Assembly: GCA_031216755.1 (NCBI GenBank)
Contig: JARUHG010000006.1
Span: 186,001-250,000 of the forward strand
DNA from: Lysobacter arvi
GTDB taxonomy: Bacteria; Pseudomonadota; Gammaproteobacteria; Xanthomonadales; Xanthomonadaceae
Length of the DNA stretch: 64,000 nt
Direction of reading: 5' to 3'
Shown: piece by piece, positions 54,943 to 64,000 of the stretch
Layout of the letters: every line of letters starts with the position of its first letter
Position numbering within the stretch: position 1 is the first letter of the stretch
Program-made: the position numbers and the translations under genes
The notes under the pieces: model-generated
Seen by the model: only the letters and a program-made list of their open reading frames with translations
Told to the model about the DNA's origin: nothing
Database searches by the model: none

Positions 54943-55076
54943 ACAACCCCATCACAACTCCACGCCATACCGGCGCGAACGGTGCCGCGCGGCTGGCATG
55001 ATCCCCTCGTACCGCGCGAAAGCCGGTCTCTCTTCCTGCCGGCAATGTGCTGCACCGGCGTTACCGGAGTCGAAGA

Positions 55077-56264
55077 ATGTCCCTGTCCCTCATCGATCTG
55101 ATCGCCGGCGGCCTCATGCAGGCCAGTTGGGGCGAACTGCTGATCTACCTGCTCGTCGTCACGCAGCTGACGATCTTCTCCGTCACGCTCTACCTGCATC
55201 GTTCGATGGCGCACCGCGCGGTGGATTTCCATCCGGTGCTGGCGCACTTCTTCCGCTTCTGGAGCTGGCTCACCACCTCGATGATCACGCGCGAGTGGAC
55301 GGCGATCCATCGCAAGCACCACGCCAAGTGCGAGACCGAGGAAGATCCGCACAGCCCGCAGTTCAAGGGCATCGACACGGTGATGTGGCGCGGCGTGGAG
55401 CTGTATCGCGACGCGCGCGCGCAGCGCGAGGACATCGAGAAGTACGGCAAGGGCTGCCCGGACGACTGGATCGAGCGCCACCTGTACACGCCGCACGCGA
55501 CGATGGGCCCGGTGCTGATGCTGGCGATCAACGCCACGCTGTTCGGCCTGTGGGGCGTGGCGCTGTGGGCCGTGCAGATGCTGTGGATCCCGTTCTGGGC
55601 TGCCGGCGTGGTCAACGGCCTGGGCCACTGGTGGGGCTATCGCAACTTCGAAACCACCGACACGGCGACCAACCTCACGCCGTGGGGGTTCTGGATCGGC
55701 GGCGAGGAACTGCACAACAACCACCATGCGTTCCCGTCGTCGGCGAAGTTCGCGCTGCGCAAGTGGGAATTCGATATCGGCTGGAGCGCGATCAAGCTGC
55801 TGGAAAAGGTGCGCCTGGCGAAGGTGCTGCGCGTGGCGCCGACGCTCGACGTGCGCCCGAACATCGCCATGCCCGACGGCGAAACGCTCAAGGCGCTGCT
55901 GGCCATCCGCTTCCAGGCGATGACCGACTATTACCGCAACGTCACCCTGCCGGCGCTGCGCGAGGCCAAGTTGAAGCTGCCGCGCAACCTGCGCCAGGGC
56001 CTGGCCGACGACGGCCGCTGGCTGGACGAGGACAAGCGCGCGAAGCTGCAGGCGTGGCTCGCCGAACGGCCGAAGATGGCCACGCTCGCCGAGTTCCGCC
56101 AGCGCCTCGCGCAGGTGCTCGACGACCGTTCGCACGACGCGCAGGCCACGCTGCAGAAGCTGCACGCGTGGTGCACCGAGGCCGAAGCCAGCGGCATCCA
56201 CGCGCTGCAGCAGTTCTCGGCGCGCCTGAAGGGCTACGCGATCGCTCCCGCGCGCGCGGCCTGA
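55077..56264 (+). CDS. Membrane fatty acid desaturase (acyl-CoA delta-9 type)
   Basis: The 395-residue protein has four membrane segments in two pairs and the three histidine boxes of di-iron desaturases: HRSMAH (41-46), HRKHH (78-82) and HNNHH (213-217), with an extra His184 in GHWWGYRNFET. It inserts a double bond into acyl chains to adjust membrane fluidity. The C-terminal 130 residues form a helical extension not needed for the fold. A CGGAG precedes the ATG. An EF-hand gene follows 16 bases later. Confidence 0.9.
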   Translation: MSLSLIDLIAGGLMQASWGELLIYLLVVTQLTIFSVTLYLHRSMAHRAVDFHPVLAHFFRFWSWLTTSMITREWTAIHRKHHAKCETEEDPHSPQFKGIDTVMWRGVELYRDARAQREDIEKYGKGCPDDWIERHLYTPHATMGPVLMLAINATLFGLWGVALWAVQMLWIPFWAAGVVNGLGHWWGYRNFETTDTATNLTPWGFWIGGEELHNNHHAFPSSAKFALRKWEFDIGWSAIKLLEKVRLAKVLRVAPTLDVRPNIAMPDGETLKALLAIRFQAMTDYYRNVTLPALREAKLKLPRNLRQGLADDGRWLDEDKRAKLQAWLAERPKMATLAEFRQRLAQVLDDRSHDAQATLQKLHAWCTEAEASGIHALQQFSARLKGYAIAPARAA

Positions 56265-56280
56265 TCGCCTCGCACGCCCG

Positions 56281-56745
56281 ATGACCGCGATGGATCGCTT
56301 CGTCATGCACAAGCCCGCGTGGAAAAGCGCGGGCTTTTTGCTGCTCGCGCTGGCGTGCATCGGCGAGGCGGGCGCGCAGACGATTCCGTTGCGACTGAAC
56401 CGCGCGCCCGCGACCCCCGCGTCGCCAAGCGCAACCGCACCGGCGTCGCCGGACGAAGCGCATGCCGGTGCGGTGGACGCCAGCACCGATTACGTCGCGC
56501 GCATGGACGCCGACCGCGACGGCCGCGTGTCGCTCGCCGAATACCAGGACTGGCTGAGTTACGCCTTCACGCGCATGGACGCCGACCGCGACGGCGTGCT
56601 GGCCTCCAGTGAACTCCCCGGCGGCCGCGGCAAGCCGGTCAGCCTCGCCGATCATCGCCAGACCGTGGCCGAACGGTTCGCGCGGCAGGACCGCAACCGC
56701 GACGGCTACCTCGACGCGCAGGAACTGCTGGCGCCGCCGCAGTAA
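56281..56745 (+). CDS. Secreted EF-hand calcium-binding protein
   Basis: The 154-residue protein has a hydrophobic signal segment (SAGFLLLALACIGEAGAQ), a Pro/Ala-rich linker, and three EF-hand loops with near-complete ligand patterns: DADRDGRVSLAEY, DADRDGVLASSEL and DRNRDGYLDAQEL. It should bind calcium in the periplasm or outside. It directly follows the desaturase gene and may share its transcript. Confidence 0.85.
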   Translation: MTAMDRFVMHKPAWKSAGFLLLALACIGEAGAQTIPLRLNRAPATPASPSATAPASPDEAHAGAVDASTDYVARMDADRDGRVSLAEYQDWLSYAFTRMDADRDGVLASSELPGGRGKPVSLADHRQTVAERFARQDRNRDGYLDAQELLAPPQ

Positions 56746-56840
56746 CGCGACGAACTGGTTCCTGTGCATCCCGGCGGATTGGTCCACCCGCCGCGCCGCC
56801 CGTTTCCTACGCTGGCCCGGACTCCTCCAAGGCCACGCCC

Positions 56841-57647
56841 ATGCCCTGTTTCATCTGCGAGACCTGCGGTACCCAGTTCGCGCCCAGCGCGATGCCGCCG
56901 TCCCACTGCCCGATCTGCGAGGACGAACGCCAGTACGTCGGCTGGGCCGGCCAGCGATGGACCACCCACGACGATCTCGCGCGCCGATACCGCCTGCGCA
57001 TCGAGGAAGACGCCGGTCTGCTCGGCATCGGCGTGGCCGGCGATTTCGCGATTCCGCAGCGGGCGCTGCTGCTGCCCACTGGCGCGGGGCACCTGATGTG
57101 GGAATGCGTGAGCCTGGTGACCGAAGACGCGGTGGCCGCATTGAACGCCCGCGGCGGGGTCGATCGCATCGTCATCTCGCACCCGCACTTCTACAGTGCG
57201 ATGGTCGAGTGGAGCGACGCGCTGGGCGGCGTGCCGATCCTCCTGCACGAGGCCGATCGCCAATGGGTGCAGCGCCCGAGCGATCGCATCGAATTCTGGC
57301 GCGGCGACTCGCTCCGCCTCTCCGACGACGTCACGCTGCTGCGCGTGGGCGGTCACTTCGACGGCAGCACCGCGCTGCACTGGAAGGACGGCCCGCGCGA
57401 AGGCGGCGCGTTGTTTCCCGGCGACGCGCTGCAGGTCGTGCTGGATCGCCGCCACGTCACCTTCATGTACAGCTATCCCAACTACATCCCGATGAAGACG
57501 CGCGACGTCCGCGCGATGCGCGTGCTGCTCGAGGGGCTCCGCTTCGCCGATGTGTACGGCTTCACGTGGGGGCGCAACATCCTGGGCGGCGGACGCGCGG
57601 CGGTGGATGCCTCCTTCGAGCGGCATCTGGCGGCCATCGCGGCGTGA
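56841..57647 (+). CDS. Rubredoxin-like zinc ribbon fused to a metallo-beta-lactamase fold
   Basis: The 268-residue protein opens with two CxxC pairs (C6-C9 and C23-C26), a rubredoxin-like metal ribbon, followed by a metallo-beta-lactamase-type hydrolase fold. The usual HxHxDH motif is replaced by SHPHFYSAMVEW, which keeps only the first two His; later elements GGHFDGSTALHW and ALFPGDALQVV match the fold. A two-metal hydrolase site is therefore doubtful, and a different metal or reaction is possible. Substrate unknown. The gene lies alone between the EF-hand gene and a repeat. Confidence 0.8.
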   Translation: MPCFICETCGTQFAPSAMPPSHCPICEDERQYVGWAGQRWTTHDDLARRYRLRIEEDAGLLGIGVAGDFAIPQRALLLPTGAGHLMWECVSLVTEDAVAALNARGGVDRIVISHPHFYSAMVEWSDALGGVPILLHEADRQWVQRPSDRIEFWRGDSLRLSDDVTLLRVGGHFDGSTALHWKDGPREGGALFPGDALQVVLDRRHVTFMYSYPNYIPMKTRDVRAMRVLLEGLRFADVYGFTWGRNILGGGRAAVDASFERHLAAIAA

Positions 57648-57649
57648 TG

Positions 57650-57695
57650 CCTTCGCCCATCTCCCACCGGGAGAAGGGTTGGGGCGTGGGTAGGC
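57650..57695. repeat. Dispersed palindromic repeat copy
   Basis: CTCCC-ACC-GGGAG (57661-57673) followed by AAGGGTTGGGGCGTGGG is a shortened copy of the repeat at 17424-17467. It lies between convergent genes. Confidence 0.6.
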
Positions 57696-57744
57696 GCGCG
57701 ATCACGCCGGCATTCGCTTGCGCCATCGGAATCGCGCACAACAC

Positions 57745-59193
57745 TCAGCGCCTCAACGCCTTCTCCAAGGTCTTCAACCGCTCCCGGATCTCGGCCTCCC
57801 CCACGCACCCCAGCCCGAACGCCACGCCGCGCACGCCGTCGTCGCGCCGCGACAACGCGTGCAAGGGGATCGCTCCGGCGGCGTATTCGCGCACGCGGGG
57901 CAGCAACGCGTCGGCCCGCTCCGCATCGACGAATCGCGCCGCCACGTGGATGCCGGCCTCCGAGGGAATCGCCGCGAACCACGGCGACAACGGCCCGTCG
58001 AGCATGCCGCACAACGCCGTGCGTCGCGCTGCATACACGCGGCGCATGCGGCGCACGTGCCGGGCCAGATGGCCTTCGAGGATGAAATCCGCCAGTGCGT
58101 CCTGCACCTGCGCATTGCCGCAGGTATCGGCGCGCTCCTTCGCTGCCGCCAGCGCATCGCGCAGCCATTCGGGCGAGACGACGTAGCCCATGCGCAGCGA
58201 CGGGAACAGGCTTTTCGAAAACGTGCCGACGTACACCACGCGACCGTCGCGATCGAGCGTCTGCAGTGCGTCCAGTGGCCGCGTGCCGTAGCGGAACTCG
58301 CCGTCGTAATCGTCCTCGATCACCAGCGCATCGCGTTCGCGGGCGAACGCCAGCAACGCGCGCCGCCTCGCCATCGACATCGCCACGCCCGTCGGGTACT
58401 GGTGCGAAGGCGTCACGTAGACGACGCGCGCCTGCGGCGGCAATGCGTCGACGCACAGGCCTTCGTCGTCCACCGGAACGGGAACGACGTCCGCGCCGGC
58501 CGCGGCCATCGCCGCGCCGGCGGTCGGATATCCGGGGTCCTCGACCGCCACCACGGTGCGCCCGGGAACGACGAGCAGCCGCGCGAGCAGGTCGAACGCC
58601 TGCCGCGCACCTGAGGTGACGATGACGTCCTCCGCGCGACACGCCACCGCGCGCGCGAACGACACGTGCCCGGCGATCGCCTCCCGCAACCGCGGTCGCC
58701 CGTGCGGAGGCTGGTAGCCGAACGATGCGCCGTGACGGGGATGGAAGGCCCGCGCGAGCAGGCGACGCCACACGTCGAACGGGAGCTCGCGATGGTCCGG
58801 CACGCCGAGGCGGAAGTCCGGCGTCCACGCGTCGCCGCTCGACACCGCGCTGCTCCACGAGGGCGGTTGCCAGCGCGTGCGCAGATGGCCGTCGGCCAGG
58901 CGCGGCGTGGGCGCGGCCGCACGCGTGGCGACTTCGGCAACCACCGCCTTGGCGCCGGCGCGCGTGATCACGTACCCCTCGGCCACCAGCAGGTCGTAGG
59001 CCGCGATGACGGTGTTGCGCGCGATGCCGTACGCCATGGCGACGCGGCGCGTGGAGGGCAGCTCGGTGCCGGGGCGCAGCCGCAGGTCCAGGATTGCGGC
59101 GCGCAGTTGCTGGTGCAGCGCGTGCACGCGTCCGCGGGTGCCGGCCGGGCCGGGCTCGAGCGGAAACTCGAAGACTGGTTCCTGTGAGGTCAT
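57745..59193 (-). CDS. MocR/PdxR-type transcriptional regulator
   Basis: The 482-residue protein joins a GntR-type winged helix (about residues 20-90, with RLRPGTELPSTRRVAMAYG and RNTVIAAYDLLVAEGYV) to a class I aminotransferase-like domain. The PLP lysine is Lys327 in VGTFSKSLFPSLRMGY, and EDDYDGEFRY is kept. MocR proteins sense PLP or amino-acid derivatives and usually control a divergent neighbour. Here a cupin gene starts 79 bases away on the opposite strand and is the likely target. Confidence 0.9.
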   Translation of the reverse strand: MTSQEPVFEFPLEPGPAGTRGRVHALHQQLRAAILDLRLRPGTELPSTRRVAMAYGIARNTVIAAYDLLVAEGYVITRAGAKAVVAEVATRAAAPTPRLADGHLRTRWQPPSWSSAVSSGDAWTPDFRLGVPDHRELPFDVWRRLLARAFHPRHGASFGYQPPHGRPRLREAIAGHVSFARAVACRAEDVIVTSGARQAFDLLARLLVVPGRTVVAVEDPGYPTAGAAMAAAGADVVPVPVDDEGLCVDALPPQARVVYVTPSHQYPTGVAMSMARRRALLAFARERDALVIEDDYDGEFRYGTRPLDALQTLDRDGRVVYVGTFSKSLFPSLRMGYVVSPEWLRDALAAAKERADTCGNAQVQDALADFILEGHLARHVRRMRRVYAARRTALCGMLDGPLSPWFAAIPSEAGIHVAARFVDAERADALLPRVREYAAGAIPLHALSRRDDGVRGVAFGLGCVGEAEIRERLKTLEKALRR

Positions 59194-59272
59194 CGCGACT
59201 GGTGCGTTCCTGGAGCCAGCGCCAGCCTACGGTATCGGCGAAGGGCCACAAGGGCCTGACCCCGGAGCTGCC

Positions 59273-59743
59273 ATGAACGCCTCGTCCCGAACCCCACTGC
59301 CGGATTTCCTCCCGGCGCGCGTGGCCGCCGCCGGCGACACGCCCTGGATCCCGGTGTCCGCCGAGAAATCCTGGAAACCGCTGCGCTTCCTGCCGGACGG
59401 TCGCGGCTTCGTCGAATTGCTGCGCATGACCCCCGGCGCCGTGATGCCCCTGCATCGCCACACCGGCGAGATCCATGCCTACAACCTCACCGGGTCGCGA
59501 ACCCTGTGCACGGGCGAAGTCGTCGGGCCCGGCGATTACGTGTACGAACCGCCCGGCAATACCGACTGGTGGAAGGTCACCGGCACGGAGGAGATGGTCG
59601 CGCTGGTGGTGGTGATGGGCGCGGTGGAGTTCGTCGATGCCGCCGGGAACGTGAAGTCGCGCGCGGACGCGCATTCGCAATGGGAGTCCTACCTCGACCA
59701 TTGCAGGCGCCATGGCTGGCCGGTCCTCGACCTCACCGGCTGA
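59273..59743 (+). CDS. Cupin protein, 2,4'-dihydroxyacetophenone dioxygenase-like
   Basis: The 156-residue single-domain cupin has metal-binding motif 1 in MPLHRHTGEIHAYNLTGS and motif 2 in VGPGDYVYEPPGNTDWWKV, the pattern of the 2,4'-dihydroxyacetophenone dioxygenase/ChrR-like group. It probably binds iron or zinc; the substrate is unknown. It diverges from the MocR regulator, whose binding site is expected in the 79-base gap. The ATG at 59273 follows CCCCGGAG. Confidence 0.8.
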   Translation: MNASSRTPLPDFLPARVAAAGDTPWIPVSAEKSWKPLRFLPDGRGFVELLRMTPGAVMPLHRHTGEIHAYNLTGSRTLCTGEVVGPGDYVYEPPGNTDWWKVTGTEEMVALVVVMGAVEFVDAAGNVKSRADAHSQWESYLDHCRRHGWPVLDLTG

Positions 59744-59849
59744 ACGGCGAAACACGCCCGGCGCCGATGTCAACGGGTACCGCCCCGGGATGCACATTGC
59801 GACAATCGGCCCCTCTCCCGGATTCGCCGGGCCCTGACGATTGGAAGCA

Positions 59850-62216
59850 ATGCAGCACACCCCGCAAGTCGCCGCAAAGATCGCCCGCCTCATCGCCGAG
59901 GAAATCAACGCACAGCCGCAGCAGGCGCTGTCCGCCATCGCGCTGCTCGACGAGGGCGCGACCGTTCCGTTCATCGCCCGCTACCGCAAGGAAGTCACCG
60001 GCGGCCTCGACGACACCCAGCTGCGCAACCTGGAAACGCGCCTGACGTACCTGCGCGAACTGGAAGACCGCCGCGTGGCGGTGCTGGCCAGCATCGAGGA
60101 GCAGGGCAAGATGACCGATGCGCTGCGCGCCGACATCATCGCTGCCGACAGCAAGGCGCGCCTGGAAGACCTGTACCTGCCGTACAAGCAGAAGCGCCGC
60201 ACGCGCGCGCAGATCGCGCGCGAAGCCGGACTGGAGCCGCTGGCCGACGGACTGCTCGCCGATCCGACGCAGGTTCCCGAGGCGGTCGCCGCCGGTTACG
60301 TCGATGCCGAAAAGGGCGTCGCCGACGTGAAGGCCGCGCTCGACGGCGCGCGCGCGATCCTGATGGAGCGCTGGGGCGAGGACGCCACGCTGGTCGGCGA
60401 ACTGCGCAACTGGCTGGCCGAGGTCGGCGTGATCCGCTCGCGCGTGGCCGAAGGCAAGGAAGCGGCCGGCGAGAAATTCCGCGATTACTTCGATCACGCC
60501 GAACCGCTGTCGAAGATCCCGTCGCACCGCCTGCTCGCGCTGTTCCGCGGACGTCGCGAGGAATTCCTGTTCCTCGACCTGGACCCGGGCACCGATGCCG
60601 ACGCCGGCCACCTGCAGGGCGAAGGCCGCGTCGCGCACCACGCCGGCATCAAGGCGCAGGGGCGTCCCGCCGACAAGTGGCTGATGGACACGTGCCGCCT
60701 GACGTGGAAGGCCAAGCTGCACCTGCACCTGACGCTGGATCTCTTCTCGCAGGCGCGCGAAAAGGCCGAAGCCGAGGCGATCGACGTGTTCGGCGACAAC
60801 CTCAAGGACCTGCTGCTCGCGGCACCGGCGGGTCCGAAGGCGGTGCTCGGCCTCGACCCGGGCCTGCGCACCGGCGTGAAGGTTGCGGTGGTCGATCGCA
60901 CCGGCAAGCTCGTCGACACCGCGACGATCTATCCGCACGAGCCCAAGCGCCAGTGGGAACCGTCGCTCATGGCCCTGCGCGCGCTGTGCGCGAAGCATTC
61001 GGTGGAGCTGATCGCCATCGGCAACGGCACCGCATCGCGCGAAACCGACAAGCTCGCCGGCGATCTGATCAAGCTCGCGCCGGAGCTGAAGATGCAGAAG
61101 ATCGTCGTGAGCGAGGCCGGCGCGTCGGTGTATTCGGCGTCGGAATTCGCGGCGAAGGAATTCCCCGACCTCGACGTGTCGCTGCGCGGCGCGGTGTCGA
61201 TCGCGCGCCGCCTGCAGGATCCGCTCGCGGAGCTGGTGAAGATCGAACCCAAGGCGATCGGCGTGGGCCAGTACCAGCACGACGTCGACCAGTTCAAGCT
61301 TGCGCGCGCGCTGGACGCGAAGGTCGAGGACTGCGTGAACGCGGTCGGCGTGGACGTGAACACCGCATCGGCCGCGCTGCTCACGCGCGTGTCGGGCCTG
61401 TCGTCGACGATCGCGCAGAACATCGTCGTGTACCGCGACGCCAACGGCGCGTTCAAGTCGCGCAAGGAACTGCTGAAGGTGCCGCGCCTGGGCGAGAAGA
61501 CGTTCGAGCAGTGCGCGGGCTTCCTGCGCATCGCCGACGGCGACCAGCCGCTGGATGCCTCGTCGGTGCACCCCGAGGCCTATCCGGTGGTCGAGCGCAT
61601 CCTCAAGCAGTGCGGGCGCGAGGTGAAGCAGCTGATCGGCGATGCGTCGCTGCTGCGCACGCTCAAGCCCGAGCAGTTCATCGACGAGACCTTCGGCGTG
61701 CCGACGGTGCGCGACATCCTGAAGGAGCTGGAAAAGCCCGGCCGCGACCCGCGCCCGGAGTTCAAGGCCGCGCGCTTCGCCGACGGCGTGGAGGACATCA
61801 AGGACCTGCGCGAAGGCATGGTCTTGGAAGGCGTGGTGAGCAACGTCGCCGCATTCGGCGCGTTCGTCGACATCGGCGTGCACCAGGACGGCCTGATCCA
61901 CATCTCCGCGCTGTCGGACAAGTACGTCAAGGATCCGCGCGAAGTGGTGAAAGCCGGCGACATCGTCAAGGTGAAGGTGCTCGAGGTCGATGTCGCGCGC
62001 AAGCGCATCGCGCTGACGCGCCGGCTCGACGACAGCGCGCCCGCGCCGCGTGCGGGCGGGCGCGACGATCGCGATGCGCGCGGCGGTGCACCGCGCGGTG
62101 GCCGTGACGGCGGCCGCGATGCCCGCGGCGGCGGTTTCAACGCCGCACGCGCGAACACCCCGCCGCCGATGAACAACGCGCTGGCGGCGGCGTTCGCGAA
62201 GGCGAAGAAGAGCTGA
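59850..62216 (+). CDS. tex: Tex-family RNA-binding transcription accessory protein
   Basis: Tex is a cytoplasmic nucleic-acid-binding protein related to yeast Spt6. The 788-residue product opens with a helical domain ([35 protein letters not shown]), then a YqgF-like domain ([18 protein letters not shown]), helix-hairpin-helix units ([16 protein letters not shown]) and an S1 domain (about residues 645-720, [20 protein letters not shown]). A Gly/Arg/Asp-rich tail follows, which probably adds RNA affinity. ATG at 59850 is chosen over a TTG at 59841. Confidence 0.95.
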   Translation: MQHTPQVAAKIARLIAEEINAQPQQALSAIALLDEGATVPFIARYRKEVTGGLDDTQLRNLETRLTYLRELEDRRVAVLASIEEQGKMTDALRADIIAADSKARLEDLYLPYKQKRRTRAQIAREAGLEPLADGLLADPTQVPEAVAAGYVDAEKGVADVKAALDGARAILMERWGEDATLVGELRNWLAEVGVIRSRVAEGKEAAGEKFRDYFDHAEPLSKIPSHRLLALFRGRREEFLFLDLDPGTDADAGHLQGEGRVAHHAGIKAQGRPADKWLMDTCRLTWKAKLHLHLTLDLFSQAREKAEAEAIDVFGDNLKDLLLAAPAGPKAVLGLDPGLRTGVKVAVVDRTGKLVDTATIYPHEPKRQWEPSLMALRALCAKHSVELIAIGNGTASRETDKLAGDLIKLAPELKMQKIVVSEAGASVYSASEFAAKEFPDLDVSLRGAVSIARRLQDPLAELVKIEPKAIGVGQYQHDVDQFKLARALDAKVEDCVNAVGVDVNTASAALLTRVSGLSSTIAQNIVVYRDANGAFKSRKELLKVPRLGEKTFEQCAGFLRIADGDQPLDASSVHPEAYPVVERILKQCGREVKQLIGDASLLRTLKPEQFIDETFGVPTVRDILKELEKPGRDPRPEFKAARFADGVEDIKDLREGMVLEGVVSNVAAFGAFVDIGVHQDGLIHISALSDKYVKDPREVVKAGDIVKVKVLEVDVARKRIALTRRLDDSAPAPRAGGRDDRDARGGAPRGGRDGGRDARGGGFNAARANTPPPMNNALAAAFAKAKKS

Positions 62217-62243
62217 CGGCGGTTTCATTCCGCTTCCATGAAG

Positions 62244-62269
62244 CCCTTCTCCCGCACGCGGGAGAAGGG
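62244..62269. repeat. Dispersed palindromic repeat, 12-bp perfect stem
   Basis: CCCTTCTCCCGC (62244-62255) pairs perfectly with GCGGGAGAAGGG (62258-62269), followed by GCCGGCCGCGGATGAGG. It belongs to the same family as 17424-17467 and begins 27 bases after the tex stop, so it could also protect or end the tex mRNA. Confidence 0.75.
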
Positions 62270-62409
62270 GCCGGCCGCGGATGAGGCAGGGACGTCACGA
62301 TATCCGTGCAACCCGAGCCGATCGGTCCGGTACATGGCGAATACGCATGACGCCAGTCCTGCATCGCACGACGCGCGCCACATGCGGCATCGTCCGCGGG
62401 CGCGCACCG

Positions 62410-62416
62410 GGCTAGG
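62410..62416 (+). promoter_or_regulatory. Putative -10 region (CTAGGAT)
   Basis: CTAGGAT lies 29 bases before the first M20 amidohydrolase ATG. An identical heptamer lies at the same distance before the second M20 gene (63827-63833). Confidence 0.4.
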
Positions 62417-62445
62417 ATCGCCACAGTTCTCCGACGGGTTCCGCC

Positions 62446-63750
62446 ATGCGCCACCAGCTGCTGTCCTTCCTGATCGCCTCCCTGCTCGCCGCACCGACCT
62501 TCGCGCAAGAGGCCGATGCGCAGTCCGATATCGACGCCGCCGCACGAGCCGTGCAGAAGGACGTCGTCGCGTGGCGCCGCGACATCCACCAGCACCCGGA
62601 ACTGGGCAACCACGAGGTTCGCACCGCGAAGCTCGTCGCCGATCAGCTGCGCAAGCTCGGATTGCAGGTGAAGACCGGCATCGCGCACACCGGCGTCGTC
62701 GCGGTCCTGAAAGGCGGCCGGCCCGGTCCGCGCATCGCGCTGCGTGCCGACATGGACGCGCTCCCTGTCACCGAACAGACGGGCCTCCCGTTCGCGTCGA
62801 AGGTGAAGACGACCTATCGCGGGCAGGACGTCGGCGTGATGCACGCCTGCGGCCACGACGCGCACGTAGCGATCCTGCTTGGCGTGGCGACCGCGCTCGC
62901 GTCGCGGAAGGCCACGCTGCCGGGCGAGGTGATGTTCGTCTTCCAGCCGTCCGAGGAAGGGCCGCCGAACGCCGGCGAGAACTTCGGCGCGAAGCTCATG
63001 CTCGACCAGGGCGTGTTCCGCGACTTCAAGCCGGACGCCGTGTTCGGCCTGCACGTGTGGGCGGGCCTGCCGGTGGGACAGGTGGGCGTGCGCAGCGGGC
63101 CGATGCTCGCCGCCGCCGACGAATGGAGCCTGACCGTGCGCGGCGCGCAGACGCACGGCTCGCGCCCGTGGGACGGTGTGGATCCGATCACGGTCGCGGC
63201 GCAGATCCTGCTCGGCACGCAGAGCCTGATCGCGCGCCAGGTGAACGTCGCCGCATCGCCGGCGGTGCTCACGGCGGGCCAGTTCAATGCCGGCGTGCGC
63301 TTCAACATCATCCCCGACGAAGCGAAGCTGGTCGGCACGCTGCGCACGTTCGATGCGGCGCAGCGCGAGGACATCATCGCGCGCTTCCGCCGCACGGCGG
63401 AGGACTTCGCGCGCGCGAGCGGTGCGACGGCGACGCTCGACGTGGCCGCCAACGCACCGGCGACGGTCAACGATCCCGCACTCACCGCGCGCGTGCGTCC
63501 GTCGCTGCAACGCGCGGCGGGCGAGGCGAACGTGATCGAGATGCCGCTGGTGACGGTGGCCGAAGACTTCGCGCAATTCGCCAACGCGGTCCCGGGCGTG
63601 TACTTCTTCGTCGGTTCGACTGCGAAGGGCACCGACCCGACGAAGGCGCCGATCAACCACTCGCCGCAGTTCCTGCTCGACGAGCAGTCGCTCGATGTCG
63701 GCGTGCGCGCGATGCTGCACGTGGCGCTGGACTACCTCGGCGCGAAGTAG
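62446..63750 (+). CDS. Secreted M20-family amidohydrolase, copy 1
   Basis: The 434-residue protein has a signal peptide (LLSFLIASLLAAPTFAQ). The M20 metal site is clear: RRDIHQHPELGNHE, LRADMDALPVTEQTG, MHACGHDAHVAILLG, FVFQPSEEGPP and FGLHVWAGLPVG, with a dimerisation/lid domain in between. These are features of the hippurate hydrolase/aminoacylase-like group, which removes acyl groups from amino acids or peptides. It is probably periplasmic or secreted. A second, related gene follows 112 bases later. Confidence 0.92.
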   Translation: MRHQLLSFLIASLLAAPTFAQEADAQSDIDAAARAVQKDVVAWRRDIHQHPELGNHEVRTAKLVADQLRKLGLQVKTGIAHTGVVAVLKGGRPGPRIALRADMDALPVTEQTGLPFASKVKTTYRGQDVGVMHACGHDAHVAILLGVATALASRKATLPGEVMFVFQPSEEGPPNAGENFGAKLMLDQGVFRDFKPDAVFGLHVWAGLPVGQVGVRSGPMLAAADEWSLTVRGAQTHGSRPWDGVDPITVAAQILLGTQSLIARQVNVAASPAVLTAGQFNAGVRFNIIPDEAKLVGTLRTFDAAQREDIIARFRRTAEDFARASGATATLDVAANAPATVNDPALTARVRPSLQRAAGEANVIEMPLVTVAEDFAQFANAVPGVYFFVGSTAKGTDPTKAPINHSPQFLLDEQSLDVGVRAMLHVALDYLGAK

Positions 63751-63826
63751 CGCTGCGGATGAGGCCGGTTGTGTCGCAGCGGTGCGGCGTTCGTGATCGC
63801 CGCCCGTCGCCGCACGGCCGCTTCGG

Positions 63827-63833
63827 CTAGGAT
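63827..63833 (+). promoter_or_regulatory. Putative -10 region (CTAGGAT)
   Basis: CTAGGAT within GGCTAGGATCG lies 29 bases before the ATG at 63863. The surrounding 10 bases match those before copy 1, so both amidohydrolase genes appear to have their own, similar promoter. Confidence 0.4.
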
Positions 63834-63862
63834 CGACGCATCACTCCGGGGAGTCACCGTCG

Positions 63863-64000
63863 ATGCGCCTGATGCCCGCGCTGCTGAGCAGCGCCCTGCT
63901 TGCCACGCCGTTGTTCGTCCACGCGCAGGCCGCCGTGCCGCAGGAGCGGCCGGAAGTCGCCGCCGCCGCCAAGGCCGTGCAGCAGAAGGTCGTCGCGTGG
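63863..64000 (+). CDS. Secreted M20-family amidohydrolase, copy 2 (partial)
   Basis: Only the first 46 codons are in the window. They give a signal peptide (LLSSALLATPLFVHAQ) followed by EVAAAAKAVQQKVVAW, which aligns with DAAARAVQKDVVAW of copy 1 just before its metal-site region. This indicates a tandem duplicate that continues past the window end. ATG at 63863 is preceded by GGGGAG at about 10 bases. Confidence 0.75.
   Translation, partial: MRLMPALLSSALLATPLFVHAQAAVPQERPEVAAAAKAVQQKVVAW

Noticed and set aside
1-64000. CRISPR arrays, tRNA or rRNA genes
   Set aside because: No regularly spaced direct repeats and no T-loop or cloverleaf pattern were found on either strand by reading.

Overview
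The window is a high-GC chromosome segment whose gene content fits a gammaproteobacterium of the Xanthomonadaceae/Lysobacteraceae, most like Lysobacter. The support is MnmG, TtcA, RdgC, PlsB, glyQ/glyS as separate genes, an ECF sigma/Ser-Thr kinase pair, a BPSS1780-type membrane protein, and short palindromic intergenic repeats of the kind common in that family. The genus is an inference from protein resemblance, not from a marker gene. I found no rRNA, tRNA, CRISPR array or intact insertion sequence.

Layout. 1-276: a predicted sigma-54-driven small RNA on the minus strand, divergent from mnmG. 277-4870: mnmG, a sialidase-like lipoprotein, a GFA-family protein and a GNAT acetyltransferase. 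4961-10790: tamA-tamB (minus), the outer-membrane assembly pair, then a TonB-dependent receptor (plus). 13773-18510: glyQ-glyS followed by a TPR-sulfotransferase (minus). 18642-25933: an amidotransferase, two membrane proteins, tatABC, a SYLF lipid-binding protein, hemH and an alpha/beta hydrolase. 25947-33217: a YgjP-like metallopeptidase, rdgC, ttcA, a YdcH-type small protein, plsB and a lipoprotein.

33218-39074: a chaperone-usher pilus operon (major pilin, chaperone, usher, tip adhesin) behind a clear -24/-12 promoter with upstream inverted repeats, plus a small convergent pilin-like gene. 39469-46043: an acid phosphatase lipoprotein, GNAT and VOC genes, rep helicase, two tandem Sel1-like paralogues and a double-domain methylglyoxal synthase.

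46044-48947 is an AT-richer accessory island between the methylglyoxal synthase gene and tdk. It carries a two-gene cassette, a helical protein of unknown function overlapping a zinc-ribbon/RES-domain protein (predicted NAD+-consuming toxin), flanked by gene remnants. This is the best candidate for an undescribed, possibly defensive, system.

48948-64000: tdk with a degenerate zinc site, an ECF sigma factor with a transmembrane Ser/Thr kinase (probable phospho-activated ECF43-type pair), mutM, a CHAD protein, a fatty acid desaturase, an EF-hand protein, a rubredoxin-like/MBL protein, a MocR regulator divergent from a cupin dioxygenase, tex, and two tandem M20 amidohydrolases, the second cut by the window end.
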